In this document: in pieces, positions 15,722 through 24,106 of the stretch
Layout of the letters: each line of letters starts with the position of its first letter
Position numbering within the stretch: position 1 is the stretch's first letter
DNA from: CALCCV01 sp964388665
GTDB lineage: Bacteria; Bdellovibrionota; Bdellovibrionia; Bdellovibrionales; Bdellovibrionaceae
Reading direction: 5' to 3'
Length of the DNA: 64,000 bases
Assembly: GCA_964388665.1 (NCBI GenBank)
Contig: CAYMBJ010000001.1
Span: forward strand, 62,001 to 126,000
Position numbers and translations under genes: made by a program
The notes under the pieces: model-generated
What the model was told of the DNA's origin: nothing
The model's database searches: none
Seen by the model: the letters and a program-made list of their open reading frames with translations, nothing else

Positions 15722-18331
15722 TCAGAATATCTCTAGCAATGTATTGAAAGCATTTTGTTTGCGAACTCTTTCTTTGTCGGTGATCTTGCGACCACCATTA
15801 TTGGAATCTGTTTGAGACAAGATATCCTTTGTCTGCAGATAGAGGCTCATCATCACGTCGGAAACCAACTTGGTCTTTTTGTCCTTGAATTCGGGAGAAT
15901 CTAAAGTGGCTTGAATCTTTTCTTTTGTCGCGTCGCTTTTGAAACGATTTGCCCAGTAAATAAGAAACTGATCTGCCTGCAGCTGAGTCAGAGCGACATT
16001 GTCCCGTTGCGTGATACGGCTCAATCTCTGATTGACGCTTTCGTCCACGCCTGGGCGAATCACCGTATCTATGTAGTTGCGAAGCGAGGTTGCCAAATCA
16101 GATGCGTTGGTTAAAAAGAATCCGTTGTTTGTATCCATAAAATAGCTGCGTACATCTAGATTCATCGATCCAATAAGAACACTGTCCCCAATGATATTGA
16201 CTTTTGCATGCAGCGAACGTTTCTTGGAGCTGCTCGCCTGTGGAACTTTGTATTCATGGTATTCAAACGAAAAGGGAAAGCGTTCACGATTGCCCTTTTC
16301 TGAACTCAATAGATCGTAGATCGCTTTGATCTGGTGACCGGCTAGAATATTGATGACGTTGAGGTCAGTGGTTTCGATGGAGTTGGTGTAGATCTCCATT
16401 TTGAGTCCATTGCATCTCCATCCTTGCTCACGACGAATCATCTTGCCGATCACGTCGACAAGGTTTGCTGAAAGAATCGTATACCCTTGATAAAAAATGG
16501 CCCGAGTTGGATTTTCTGGGGTGGCCCGAGGATCATTACAGGCCTCATGAAGCTTGCGTATGAGAGCATAGTGCATATTTTTTCCGGATTCGACTTCGCG
16601 CCCATCCGTTGCACCGTAGGCGCGCTCCTGAGTTCCGGAAAGAAAAGGCGTGTTTTCGACATAGTAGGTGGACATTTGATTCAGATCATTAGCCGTCAAC
16701 GTGTCGGGCTGTCCCGAATGCAAGGTCTCCTTTGGCAAATTGCGAGCGCACTTTCCCCTTAAACTTTGGATCGCGGTATCTGAACTCAGCTCGCTGGCTG
16801 CGAATCCACATGCGCGAACATTGTTGTTCAAATTGGTCGAAATTTTTGCCACAGTCATGCGATCTGTGGGTGCTGTAACAGAATCAACCGCAGCATAGGG
16901 TGCAATCAGCTCGAGATCCTCTCTTCCATATGTCACTATCGGATTCTCAAAAATTTTGAGTTGGGCGTTAGCGATTTGTAAATTAGAGCCTTCCACCACC
17001 ATGTCCACGTCCTTGAATAGATATTTGTGTGTCAGATCTTTGTTTGAAGAGTGGTAAGAGTCTTCTATGTTTCGTCCTCCAAGCTGAACGAAACTGTCAT
17101 CAACTGCAAGCAGCTTGTGGTGAGTGAAATCGGTAAAGTGCAACCAAGCCTCGCCACTGTCCCAGGACTTTCCTGTTAGAGGAAACAGTGCTGTCATCAA
17201 CTGATAGACTGGCTTCGTGCCAGGAATGAATATGAGGGCTAGCTTGAGTTGAATCATAGACTGAATATCTCGTTTGACTTGGGCATCCACGATCAGTTTC
17301 AAAAACTTCATAAGGTCTCGGAGTTGCTGTTGCATTTCTTCAGAACTCGCACTCGTACCACTTGTCATCAGCCCTTTCATCTGCTCGTCAGTGATGCCGT
17401 TTCCTTCGGCCAAGGCGCTAAATATCAAATCCTTATTTTTTCCGTACAGACCGGCAAAAAATCTCCGAGCATAAACTGACAATTCTGGGTCCTCTAGAAG
17501 CTCCATTCGCGAATCGTTCGCATGCTTGGCAAAGAGTCTTTCCACGGCGGCAATCTTTTCTTCACGGCAGGTGCTGTTAATCGCACCTGCAAGATCGGTG
17601 ATCGCCAAATTGATGGGTTGAGAGCATCTGTGGGTCATAAAGACAACGTCTTGAATCATCTCTTTACTAGGACCATTGTAGTATCTAACCTCGATGTTGC
17701 CTTGACCTTCGTCTTGCATATAATTGAAAAGTGGTACGCGTGCGTAATTGGTGAAGAGATCTACAAGCAGTTTAACTTTCACACCCTGTTTGGCTTTTGC
17801 AATGAGCGCAGCTGATAGAAGAGATGACGTATAGTCGTCGGCATAGATATAGTATGACATGGTGATGTCATACTTGGCCGCCTTGATCGCATTGAGCTTT
17901 GATAAAAGAGCATCCTCGTTGTCTAAAATGACCTTTGCGGAACTGAGCTCGCCTGGGCCAACGGCAGCGGATGAGTAGCTACTCATAGCTTCTTCGCTGA
18001 CTTTGGCCCAATTGCCATCGGGTCTTTCATTTTGCCCGGTGACCTTTTTTCCCCATGACGAAAGAGCCGAAAACCACTCTCCGACACTGTTAAACTGAGC
18101 TCCGGACTTGTCATTGGTGTAGTCATAGGAATCGCTCGGTGATCCGGCAGGCTTGCGAATCTGTTTCAAGTAAGATTCGAAACTCATTGCCCCATCTGTG
18201 CTGGCGCTGTTCTTTTTTTGAGTCGGCAAATGTGAACAGCCTGCCAGTAGCGTTGCGCCAAGAAACAGTATGGACGCGACAGAGGCTATATTTTTAGGTC
18301 TTATGTCAATTTTTTCACTAGTTCTTTGCAT
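15722..18331 (-). CDS. Phospholipase D-like lipoprotein with two HKD-type motifs
   Basis: An 869-residue protein with a lipobox LLAGC near residue 32. Two PLDc motifs are visible: HHKLLAVDDSFVQLGGRNIE (about 404-423) and LHAKVNIIGDSVLIGSMN (about 709-726), each with His-Lys and the distal Asp. This is the cardiolipin-synthase/phospholipase D superfamily layout with a long N-terminal part and a helical insert before the first motif. It is probably anchored at the outer membrane or periplasm, where it could remodel or break down phospholipid. AAGGAG precedes the ATG. It is next to a secreted nuclease on the same strand but has its own terminator. Confidence 0.88.
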   Translation of the reverse strand: MQRTSEKIDIRPKNIASVASILFLGATLLAGCSHLPTQKKNSASTDGAMSFESYLKQIRKPAGSPSDSYDYTNDKSGAQFNSVGEWFSALSSWGKKVTGQNERPDGNWAKVSEEAMSSYSSAAVGPGELSSAKVILDNEDALLSKLNAIKAAKYDITMSYYIYADDYTSSLLSAALIAKAKQGVKVKLLVDLFTNYARVPLFNYMQDEGQGNIEVRYYNGPSKEMIQDVVFMTHRCSQPINLAITDLAGAINSTCREEKIAAVERLFAKHANDSRMELLEDPELSVYARRFFAGLYGKNKDLIFSALAEGNGITDEQMKGLMTSGTSASSEEMQQQLRDLMKFLKLIVDAQVKRDIQSMIQLKLALIFIPGTKPVYQLMTALFPLTGKSWDSGEAWLHFTDFTHHKLLAVDDSFVQLGGRNIEDSYHSSNKDLTHKYLFKDVDMVVEGSNLQIANAQLKIFENPIVTYGREDLELIAPYAAVDSVTAPTDRMTVAKISTNLNNNVRACGFAASELSSDTAIQSLRGKCARNLPKETLHSGQPDTLTANDLNQMSTYYVENTPFLSGTQERAYGATDGREVESGKNMHYALIRKLHEACNDPRATPENPTRAIFYQGYTILSANLVDVIGKMIRREQGWRCNGLKMEIYTNSIETTDLNVINILAGHQIKAIYDLLSSEKGNRERFPFSFEYHEYKVPQASSSKKRSLHAKVNIIGDSVLIGSMNLDVRSYFMDTNNGFFLTNASDLATSLRNYIDTVIRPGVDESVNQRLSRITQRDNVALTQLQADQFLIYWANRFKSDATKEKIQATLDSPEFKDKKTKLVSDVMMSLYLQTKDILSQTDSNNGGRKITDKERVRKQNAFNTLLEIF

Positions 18332-18724
18332 TGAAATTGCTCTCCTTGGTTCAATTGCTAATTATCACCCTTTCTACGCTATGATATGTCAGAAGATTGT
18401 TCATTAGAGATGTATTCCCTGTGGCAAAACTAGACCGCGCCAGTAGGTCAGTTCGTGAGCTGCAATATTACTGATATGAACCTATGGAACACATCCATCC
18501 AATTGGCTTGATTGAATGCGGAAATTTTTGGATTTGGTGGGTCGTTTGGCTGCTAAGAAAAAAGTGCCTTATCTATCAGCGTTACCTGGTTTCTTTGATC
18601 TTGAGGGGCGAAGGCTATAACACCCTAAAATAATTACCTATATTAACTGGTTTCGTTACAAAGTGTAGCAGGTTTGTTGCTGGAAATGTTGACCCATTGT
18701 ATAAGATGGCCCTAAAGGTGGGGC
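18332..18724. other. Regulatory interval with a possible 34-codon frame
   Basis: This 393-base gap separates two divergent genes and should contain their promoters. A short plus-strand frame from the ATG at 18516 to the TAA at 18620 has a coding-like lysine- and leucine-rich composition but no Shine-Dalgarno sequence and no recognised family. I see no convincing -35/-10 pair or riboswitch. Confidence 0.35.
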
Positions 18725-19576
18725 ATGCAAGGGGTACAACGACCATTCATATTTAACGATTGGGACCATGTTCAGGTTTTAAATGACTTTTTGAATTACA
18801 AAAAGCGCTTGAATCCCAGGGTGTCCATAGAAATGATTGCCCGAGAATCCAAGGTTTATAAACGCCCACTGCTGTCACTGATTTTCGCAGGCAAAAGGAG
18901 TCTTACAAAAGACAAGATTCTTCCGTTATGCCGTGCGCTCGGGATGACCAAGCAAGAGAGTCAGTTTTTTCACTCCTTGGTCCACTTTAATCAAAGCAAG
19001 AGTCCTTCAGAGGCTTCCGTCTTTTTATCAGATCTCATTGCGCGAAGGCCCTTGTCGCCGACCATAGATGGCGATCGCAAGGTGTTGCTTAGCAAATGGT
19101 ATTACATACCAATCTTAGAGTTTATCAAATTGCCGGGCTTTAAACCGGAACCCAATTGGATATCGGCGAGGTTTCGTAAAAAAATTTCAGAGAAGGAAGT
19201 CCGTGAAGCCCTGGCGCTGTTGCAGACCCTTAAGCTTGTGGTGCGAGAGGACAACAGATGGAGAGTTGTCGAAGACACTCTTGTCAGCACTCAGGACATG
19301 CCTTCTAAAACCATTCAGGCGTACCACTATGTGGCGCTTGATAGGAGCAAGGACGCTCTTCAAGAGGTGGCTATTGAAGAGCGGGAATTTTTGAGTGCGG
19401 CATTCCCTGTGTCGAGGTCTGAAATGGCTGAAATCAAAGAGGAACTCAGGCGCTTGTGCAAAAAATTGATCATGAATCGGCCGAGCCAATTGCCGGCAGA
19501 TGAGATCGCTAGTTTAAACATTCAATTTTATTTTATGACTTCAAATATAGGAGATCGAAATGCAAAAGATTCTTAA
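18725..19576 (+). CDS. TIGR02147/DUF4423-family protein, putative regulator
   Basis: The 283-residue protein fits the TIGR02147 family: an N-terminal helix-turn-helix-like region (residues about 20-75, with RSLTKDKILPLCRALGM), a middle region with the characteristic WYYIPILEFIKLPGF segment, a winged-helix-like part (EVREALALLQTLKLV) and a C-terminal REFLSAAFPVSRSEMAEIKEEL helix. These proteins abound in Bdellovibrio and Fibrobacter and are thought to be transcription factors. Its 3' end overlaps the next gene by 17 bases, so translation is coupled and the downstream lipoprotein is the likely partner or target. Confidence 0.88.
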   Translation: MQGVQRPFIFNDWDHVQVLNDFLNYKKRLNPRVSIEMIARESKVYKRPLLSLIFAGKRSLTKDKILPLCRALGMTKQESQFFHSLVHFNQSKSPSEASVFLSDLIARRPLSPTIDGDRKVLLSKWYYIPILEFIKLPGFKPEPNWISARFRKKISEKEVREALALLQTLKLVVREDNRWRVVEDTLVSTQDMPSKTIQAYHYVALDRSKDALQEVAIEEREFLSAAFPVSRSEMAEIKEELRRLCKKLIMNRPSQLPADEIASLNIQFYFMTSNIGDRNAKDS

Positions 19577-21500
19577 AATTCTGTCCATGGTCACGTTGAT
19601 TCATCTTGTGGTGGCCTGTGACCCATCACATTCACCAGCGCCCACGCCTGCGATGGGAGATCCGACTCAGGAAGGAGATGCGCAAACTGAAGGTGGAACC
19701 ATCGTTGGCAATGGCGGTGATGATGTGCCAATGCGTTTTACCTTACATGCGCTCAAAAGTTTTGATTATTGGAATCAAAAGAAGAAAGTTCAATATGAAG
19801 CCTACAGTTCCTGTTTAAAAGCTTTGCGGGATTCCGATGATAAGGCAAATCCTTGGACAGAAGAGGAGTGGCAAGTTTTGAAATTCGAAAAGTGTGGGCA
19901 GGAACCCTTGCCGAGAGTTGGATTTTTTGAAAAGGCAAATGTTACCCTCAAATCGACTAAATTATTTCTATCTGAGAAAATTGAATGCAAAAGCTCTTCG
20001 TTGTGTGGAACCTCCTGGCAGTCTTTTCCCGAAGAAAGGAAGCTCTACCTGTCTCCTGCAGCTTGGTCGGCGCTGTCTGATCTCGATAAAATCCGTGAGA
20101 GTCTCTTGGCCTATTTGAGTCTGATGGAACCCTTTGCTGAGGGGACTCCAGATCAAAATCTGGTGGCTGAAATCCAACGAAAAGTGTTTCAAGTTGACTT
20201 CTCCATGGATACATTCCGCGAATTCGTTGAACTTCGTAAGATGCGGATTATAGAAGAGGGATCTGCGACTATGTCGCAACCAGAGTTGATTGCGCACATG
20301 TCTATGGCGATGGACTGCATCCGACTTGTGGAGAAGCGATTCCCAAATCAAGTTGATATCGCTGAGATCAGTTTGGTCGAAATGGGCGGTTCTTTTACTT
20401 ATCACCCTGGTGAAAGTAATAGTTATCTATCACCAGGGGTAGGCAGCGCGAGGGTTGACTTTGGTTATGAAATGTTTGTTGTTGATGGCGAGAGTGCCAA
20501 CTTCAGGAGACAATATGGCATTCGCACGACGCCAAAGAAATTGTTTTTGGGAAGAACGTCAACATTGCAGAAGTGTTACAACTCTGTGGTGGCTCTCGGG
20601 CTCAAAAACCCTCTGTTGAACGAAAGCCCGCCAGTGCCACCACAGAAGACACAACTTCAGCTCCCAACGACCGGATCATCGGATCTTTCGATTGACTTCG
20701 TTAACATTTCATTAAAATCACTAGAATACATCATTTCCCAACAGGAAGAGGTCGACGCCAGATACCGTCGGTGCATCCAGGAGGTGCGCCCAGCAGATCC
20801 AAAGGATTGCTCTCCTCCCTTGATTTCGGTGGAGCAGTTGGTGAAACTGAAAGAGATATTTCCAGCGATTGTGATTCAGGAAACGGATCAAAAGTTATGT
20901 GCGACAGATCGACCAGACTGCACAGATCCAGAGTCGCTGACTTTGATAAATATTCCGAGCGAATCCAAAATAATCCTAAATAGACAAAAGTGGAGCGCAT
21001 TGGATACGGAAACAAAAATAAGACTTGCTTTGCACGAGATTTTTGGATTGGCGGGACTCGAGGCCAACGAGTACAGTCTCAGCGCAAGATTTGCACCACT
21101 GGTGCACACGGAGGTTTTTCATGTTGATTTTATGGCGGATGAATTGAGGAGCTTTCTTCTTGGTCGCAATATTTTTATTCGTTTTATAGGCGACTCGTAT
21201 GATCAAAATCAATTTCAGGAACGAGCCACGACATTGATGGACTGTCTCACATTGGTTGAACAGAGATTTCCACAAAGATTGGATCTGGGAATGATCTCTC
21301 TTCGGAAGGAAGATAAGTATTCAGAATTTAAAATTGCGAAGAACGCGACTGAAAAAATACTCAATATAGATGCATATTATGAGCTTGCGCCCGATTATAC
21401 GCATCTTTTCAATCTCGGAAAACATGTGCTCTATCTTGATGAATTAACTAGCCTCCAGCAATGCTACAATAAGGTTGTTGCTTTGGGCCTGAAAGAATAG
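19560..21500 (+). CDS. Secreted lipoprotein with internal duplication, unknown function
   Basis: A lipoprotein signal ends in LVVAC (Cys20), followed by a Pro/Gly-rich linker. Two homologous halves of about 300 residues follow: each has a WSAL...KIR segment, a V(F)xVDF(S/M)D motif, a MDC(I/L)xLVE(K/Q)RFP block and a final LQKCYN/LQQCYN-KVVALGL. Only the second half keeps the LHEIFGLAGLE segment, which looks like a damaged or variant metallopeptidase helix. AGGAGATCGAA precedes the ATG inside the end of the upstream TIGR02147 gene. Such lipoproteins behind TIGR02147 genes are typical of Bdellovibrionota; the role is unknown, surface attachment or sensing being possible. Confidence 0.8.
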   Translation: MQKILKILSMVTLIHLVVACDPSHSPAPTPAMGDPTQEGDAQTEGGTIVGNGGDDVPMRFTLHALKSFDYWNQKKKVQYEAYSSCLKALRDSDDKANPWTEEEWQVLKFEKCGQEPLPRVGFFEKANVTLKSTKLFLSEKIECKSSSLCGTSWQSFPEERKLYLSPAAWSALSDLDKIRESLLAYLSLMEPFAEGTPDQNLVAEIQRKVFQVDFSMDTFREFVELRKMRIIEEGSATMSQPELIAHMSMAMDCIRLVEKRFPNQVDIAEISLVEMGGSFTYHPGESNSYLSPGVGSARVDFGYEMFVVDGESANFRRQYGIRTTPKKLFLGRTSTLQKCYNSVVALGLKNPLLNESPPVPPQKTQLQLPTTGSSDLSIDFVNISLKSLEYIISQQEEVDARYRRCIQEVRPADPKDCSPPLISVEQLVKLKEIFPAIVIQETDQKLCATDRPDCTDPESLTLINIPSESKIILNRQKWSALDTETKIRLALHEIFGLAGLEANEYSLSARFAPLVHTEVFHVDFMADELRSFLLGRNIFIRFIGDSYDQNQFQERATTLMDCLTLVEQRFPQRLDLGMISLRKEDKYSEFKIAKNATEKILNIDAYYELAPDYTHLFNLGKHVLYLDELTSLQQCYNKVVALGLKE

Positions 21501-21515
21501 AAAGGAGGGGAAGTT

Positions 21516-22166
21516 ATGTCTACAAAAAAAGCTTCATGGCTTGGGTACTTGTCGCTGCCGGGGATTGTGATTCCTGTAGTCGGGATTCCGTTTGCCATTG
21601 TATTGTTGATCTATGGATTCAGGCATTTTCGCGGGTGGGGTTGGCCATTGGTTCTCGCGAGTTCTCTCGCATTGAGTGGGCAGCTCTATTTTGCAAATGA
21701 TATGTTCAATACGATAAATACGCTCGCGAAAGGTGCAAGCAAGGATGACGATCCTAAATTTGCCCAGTCGGTGGATTCCGTGTTTGCAAACTCTTTGGCC
21801 GATCTCGTTGGCTCAATAGAAGTGTACTACGTACAGCATGGACATTATCCGTCACAATTGGATCAGTCTTTATTGGATGCTCTTCCCGAGCGAACGGATA
21901 ATTTGACTAAGGAATCCGACTCGGGAGTGTCCATTAACAAAGGGTATTCAAGTAAAGTTCAATTCTCTACGAGCGTGCGTGGCGACCTGTTCTATATGTT
22001 AAATGAGGCCGGCAACGCCTATTATTTGTTTCTCACAGGACCAGATAAAATTCCTTTTACTGCGGATGACATTTTGCCTAATATTGAGGATGGCGACCAG
22101 AGGGCGCAGGGCTATGATCCCCGGCCGCTCGATGAGAAGCATGAACAAAATGATCCTGTCATATAA
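21516..22166 (+). CDS. Two-helix membrane protein with pseudopilin-like periplasmic domain
   Basis: Two hydrophobic helices (about residues 10-32 and 40-58) precede a soluble domain containing SIEVYYVQHGHYPSQL and LTGPDKIPFTADDILPN. These two blocks resemble the variable and calcium-binding parts of type II secretion GspG-like pseudopilins, but the N-terminus is not a prepilin signal (no glycine-glutamate processing site). AAGGAGGGG eight bases before the ATG and the 15-base gap to the lipoprotein gene indicate one operon with the TIGR02147 gene. Function unknown; a membrane partner of the duplicated lipoprotein is conceivable. Confidence 0.7.
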   Translation: MSTKKASWLGYLSLPGIVIPVVGIPFAIVLLIYGFRHFRGWGWPLVLASSLALSGQLYFANDMFNTINTLAKGASKDDDPKFAQSVDSVFANSLADLVGSIEVYYVQHGHYPSQLDQSLLDALPERTDNLTKESDSGVSINKGYSSKVQFSTSVRGDLFYMLNEAGNAYYLFLTGPDKIPFTADDILPNIEDGDQRAQGYDPRPLDEKHEQNDPVI

Positions 22167-22217
22167 GGCAGAATCTGCCATGATCTCACTTTGATACGTC
22201 TTGGATTTCGGTGCCAA

Positions 22218-22243
22218 TGGGATCTCTTTGAGCCGAGATCCCA
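22218..22243 (+). terminator. Hairpin behind the TIGR02147 operon
   Basis: TGGGATCTC (22218-22226) and GAGATCCCA (22235-22243) form a perfect 9-bp stem with an 8-base loop, 52 bases behind the stop codon. There is no T-tract, so it may end or protect the transcript without being a classical terminator. Confidence 0.5.
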
Positions 22244-22410
22244 GGCAGTCTATATCAAATTGATAGGTTTATCTTTTCGACTTCTTAAAATGAGATTTCT
22301 CTTTCAAACATCTAATTGGCGGCGGGCGCTGAAAAATTGCAAACTGGATAGGAGTTGAATTGCTTCTTTGATTTTGAATTTCTCTATTAGGGTCTCTTGG
22401 GGGAGTTGAT

Positions 22411-24048
22411 ATGCCGAAAAATTTGCTGAGTGCCGCGTGTGTTTTTTCGACCTTGGGTCTGCTCTCTGCTGGCTGCGATAGCGGCTTTGTAAGCGGCTCC
22501 TCATCAAGCTCCAAGACAGTTTCGGCTTCTGAGGGCTTGCTCATTGGCAACGGAGTAAATCCAGACACGGGCTTGCCCAGCAATCTTAAGTTGGGTGTCG
22601 CAGCTCCAGGAAAACTCACTTCAGTTGAGTATCGCAATAGTGTGCGGGATCTATTGGCATTGCCACAGAGCTTTGTTGACACTTTGGTTCTGCCTGAGGA
22701 CTCCTTCACGGATACGCAATTTGACAATCAGACCAGCGCTCAAGGCATTGCTGGTGGCGATATGGATAAATATTTAGAAGCCTCGATGGCTACGGCAAAA
22801 AAGGCGATCGCTTCGTCGTATGCGCAAAGTGCAATCTGTGCGGCCGGTGAAAAAGAACTAGACTGTGTAAACCGTGCCGTTGAATTTTTGGCAGCCAAAG
22901 CGTTTCGCACAGAGGCGGGTGATGCCGAAGTTGTTAATTTAAAGAAACTTGCTCAGGCCGCTTCCGGTGGCTATGCCGAGAAGATGCATCGAGCGATTCG
23001 CCTGTTGTTGCTGTCGCCTAACTTTTTGTTGAAATACACCAACACAAGCCCGCAGCTCAACGGATACCAGTTGGCTGAGCGGCTGGCGCTGTTTCTGTGG
23101 AAGAGCTTGCCAGATATGGAACTGTTGGCCAAAGCCAAGGATCAAAGCCTACTTCAAGATGAGGTGCTTAAGGCTCAAGTTGCGCGAATGATGGCTGACC
23201 CAAGGTCGCAGACTTTGGACACAGATTTTTCTAGGCAGTGGCTGGGAATTGAAGCCGTTGAAGTCAACGCTGCAAAGTATCCTGGGCTATCAGCAAATTT
23301 GGGGCAGGACATGCTGACCGAAACGCAATTGATGTTTAAGGCTTTGCGAAATAAGGAGCTGTCACTCTTGGAGCTTTTCACAGCTAAGTACAGTCATCTA
23401 AACAAGTCGCTGGCGGATTTTTACGGAATGCCAGGGCCGAGTGGAAATGAATTTGTTCGCGTGCAGTTTCCTGGAGATTCGACTCGAGTGGGAATCTTGG
23501 CTCAGGCGGCCGTGCTTGCAGCAAATGGAGGTCAGGGCGGTGACTCATCACCCACACACCGAGGAATTTGGCTTTTGCGCCGAATTTTGTGTCTGCCTAT
23601 GGGCGAGCCACCAGATGATGCCCCACCTTTGAACGAGGAGATCACGGGACTTACGATTAGGGATCGGCTGAGCTCTCACGTCACATCGCAAAGCTGTGCT
23701 GGTTGCCACAGCCGCATGGACCCGATTGGTTATCCACAAGAAGAGTATGATTCTATAGGAATGTTTCGGGAAAAATATAAAAATGGTGCAAAGCCAGACC
23801 TAACGGGCACTTTGCCTTCTGGAGTTGCCGTTAATGATTCTCAAGAGCTGTTCAAGAAAATCGCTGAAGAGCCGACAATGAGGGCCTGTATCGTGCAAAA
23901 GTATGCGCAGTATGGCCTGGGTCGAGAGGTCAGTTCCAGCGAGAAAAAACTGATTCAGGGCCTTGCCGAAAAGGTAGTGAATCAAAATGGCAAACTCGAG
24001 GATCTCGTTTATGAAATCGTTAAGAGCAATATGTTTCGTTACAACTAG
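22411..24048 (+). CDS. DUF1592/DUF1588/DUF1585 lipoprotein with haem-binding CxxCH
   Basis: A lipobox LLSAGC (Cys22) is followed by the modular order seen in planctomycete and myxobacterial proteins: DUF1587-like (LTSVEYRNSVRDLL), DUF1595 (FLAAKAFRTEAGD to LLLLSPNFLLKY), DUF1592 (GYQLAERLALFLWKSLPD), DUF1588 (RVGILAQAAVLAANGG, THRGIWLLRRILC) and DUF1585 near the end. Around residue 430 SCAGCH is a c-type haem attachment site. The biochemical role of the family is unsettled; redox enzymes acting on extracellular polymers have been suggested. GGGGGAG precedes the ATG. The Tat-exported DUF1552 gene follows 58 bases later, the usual pairing. Confidence 0.9.
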   Translation: MPKNLLSAACVFSTLGLLSAGCDSGFVSGSSSSSKTVSASEGLLIGNGVNPDTGLPSNLKLGVAAPGKLTSVEYRNSVRDLLALPQSFVDTLVLPEDSFTDTQFDNQTSAQGIAGGDMDKYLEASMATAKKAIASSYAQSAICAAGEKELDCVNRAVEFLAAKAFRTEAGDAEVVNLKKLAQAASGGYAEKMHRAIRLLLLSPNFLLKYTNTSPQLNGYQLAERLALFLWKSLPDMELLAKAKDQSLLQDEVLKAQVARMMADPRSQTLDTDFSRQWLGIEAVEVNAAKYPGLSANLGQDMLTETQLMFKALRNKELSLLELFTAKYSHLNKSLADFYGMPGPSGNEFVRVQFPGDSTRVGILAQAAVLAANGGQGGDSSPTHRGIWLLRRILCLPMGEPPDDAPPLNEEITGLTIRDRLSSHVTSQSCAGCHSRMDPIGYPQEEYDSIGMFREKYKNGAKPDLTGTLPSGVAVNDSQELFKKIAEEPTMRACIVQKYAQYGLGREVSSSEKKLIQGLAEKVVNQNGKLEDLVYEIVKSNMFRYN

Positions 24049-24106
24049 TTGTTGAGATTCGAGTAGAGACGGGGCGAATGGGTACTCAGATTGGGGAGAA
24101 GAAGAC

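Noticed and set aside
18516..18620. 34-codon plus-strand frame upstream of the TIGR02147 gene
   Set aside because: Composition looks coding-like, but no Shine-Dalgarno sequence and no family; too short to support.
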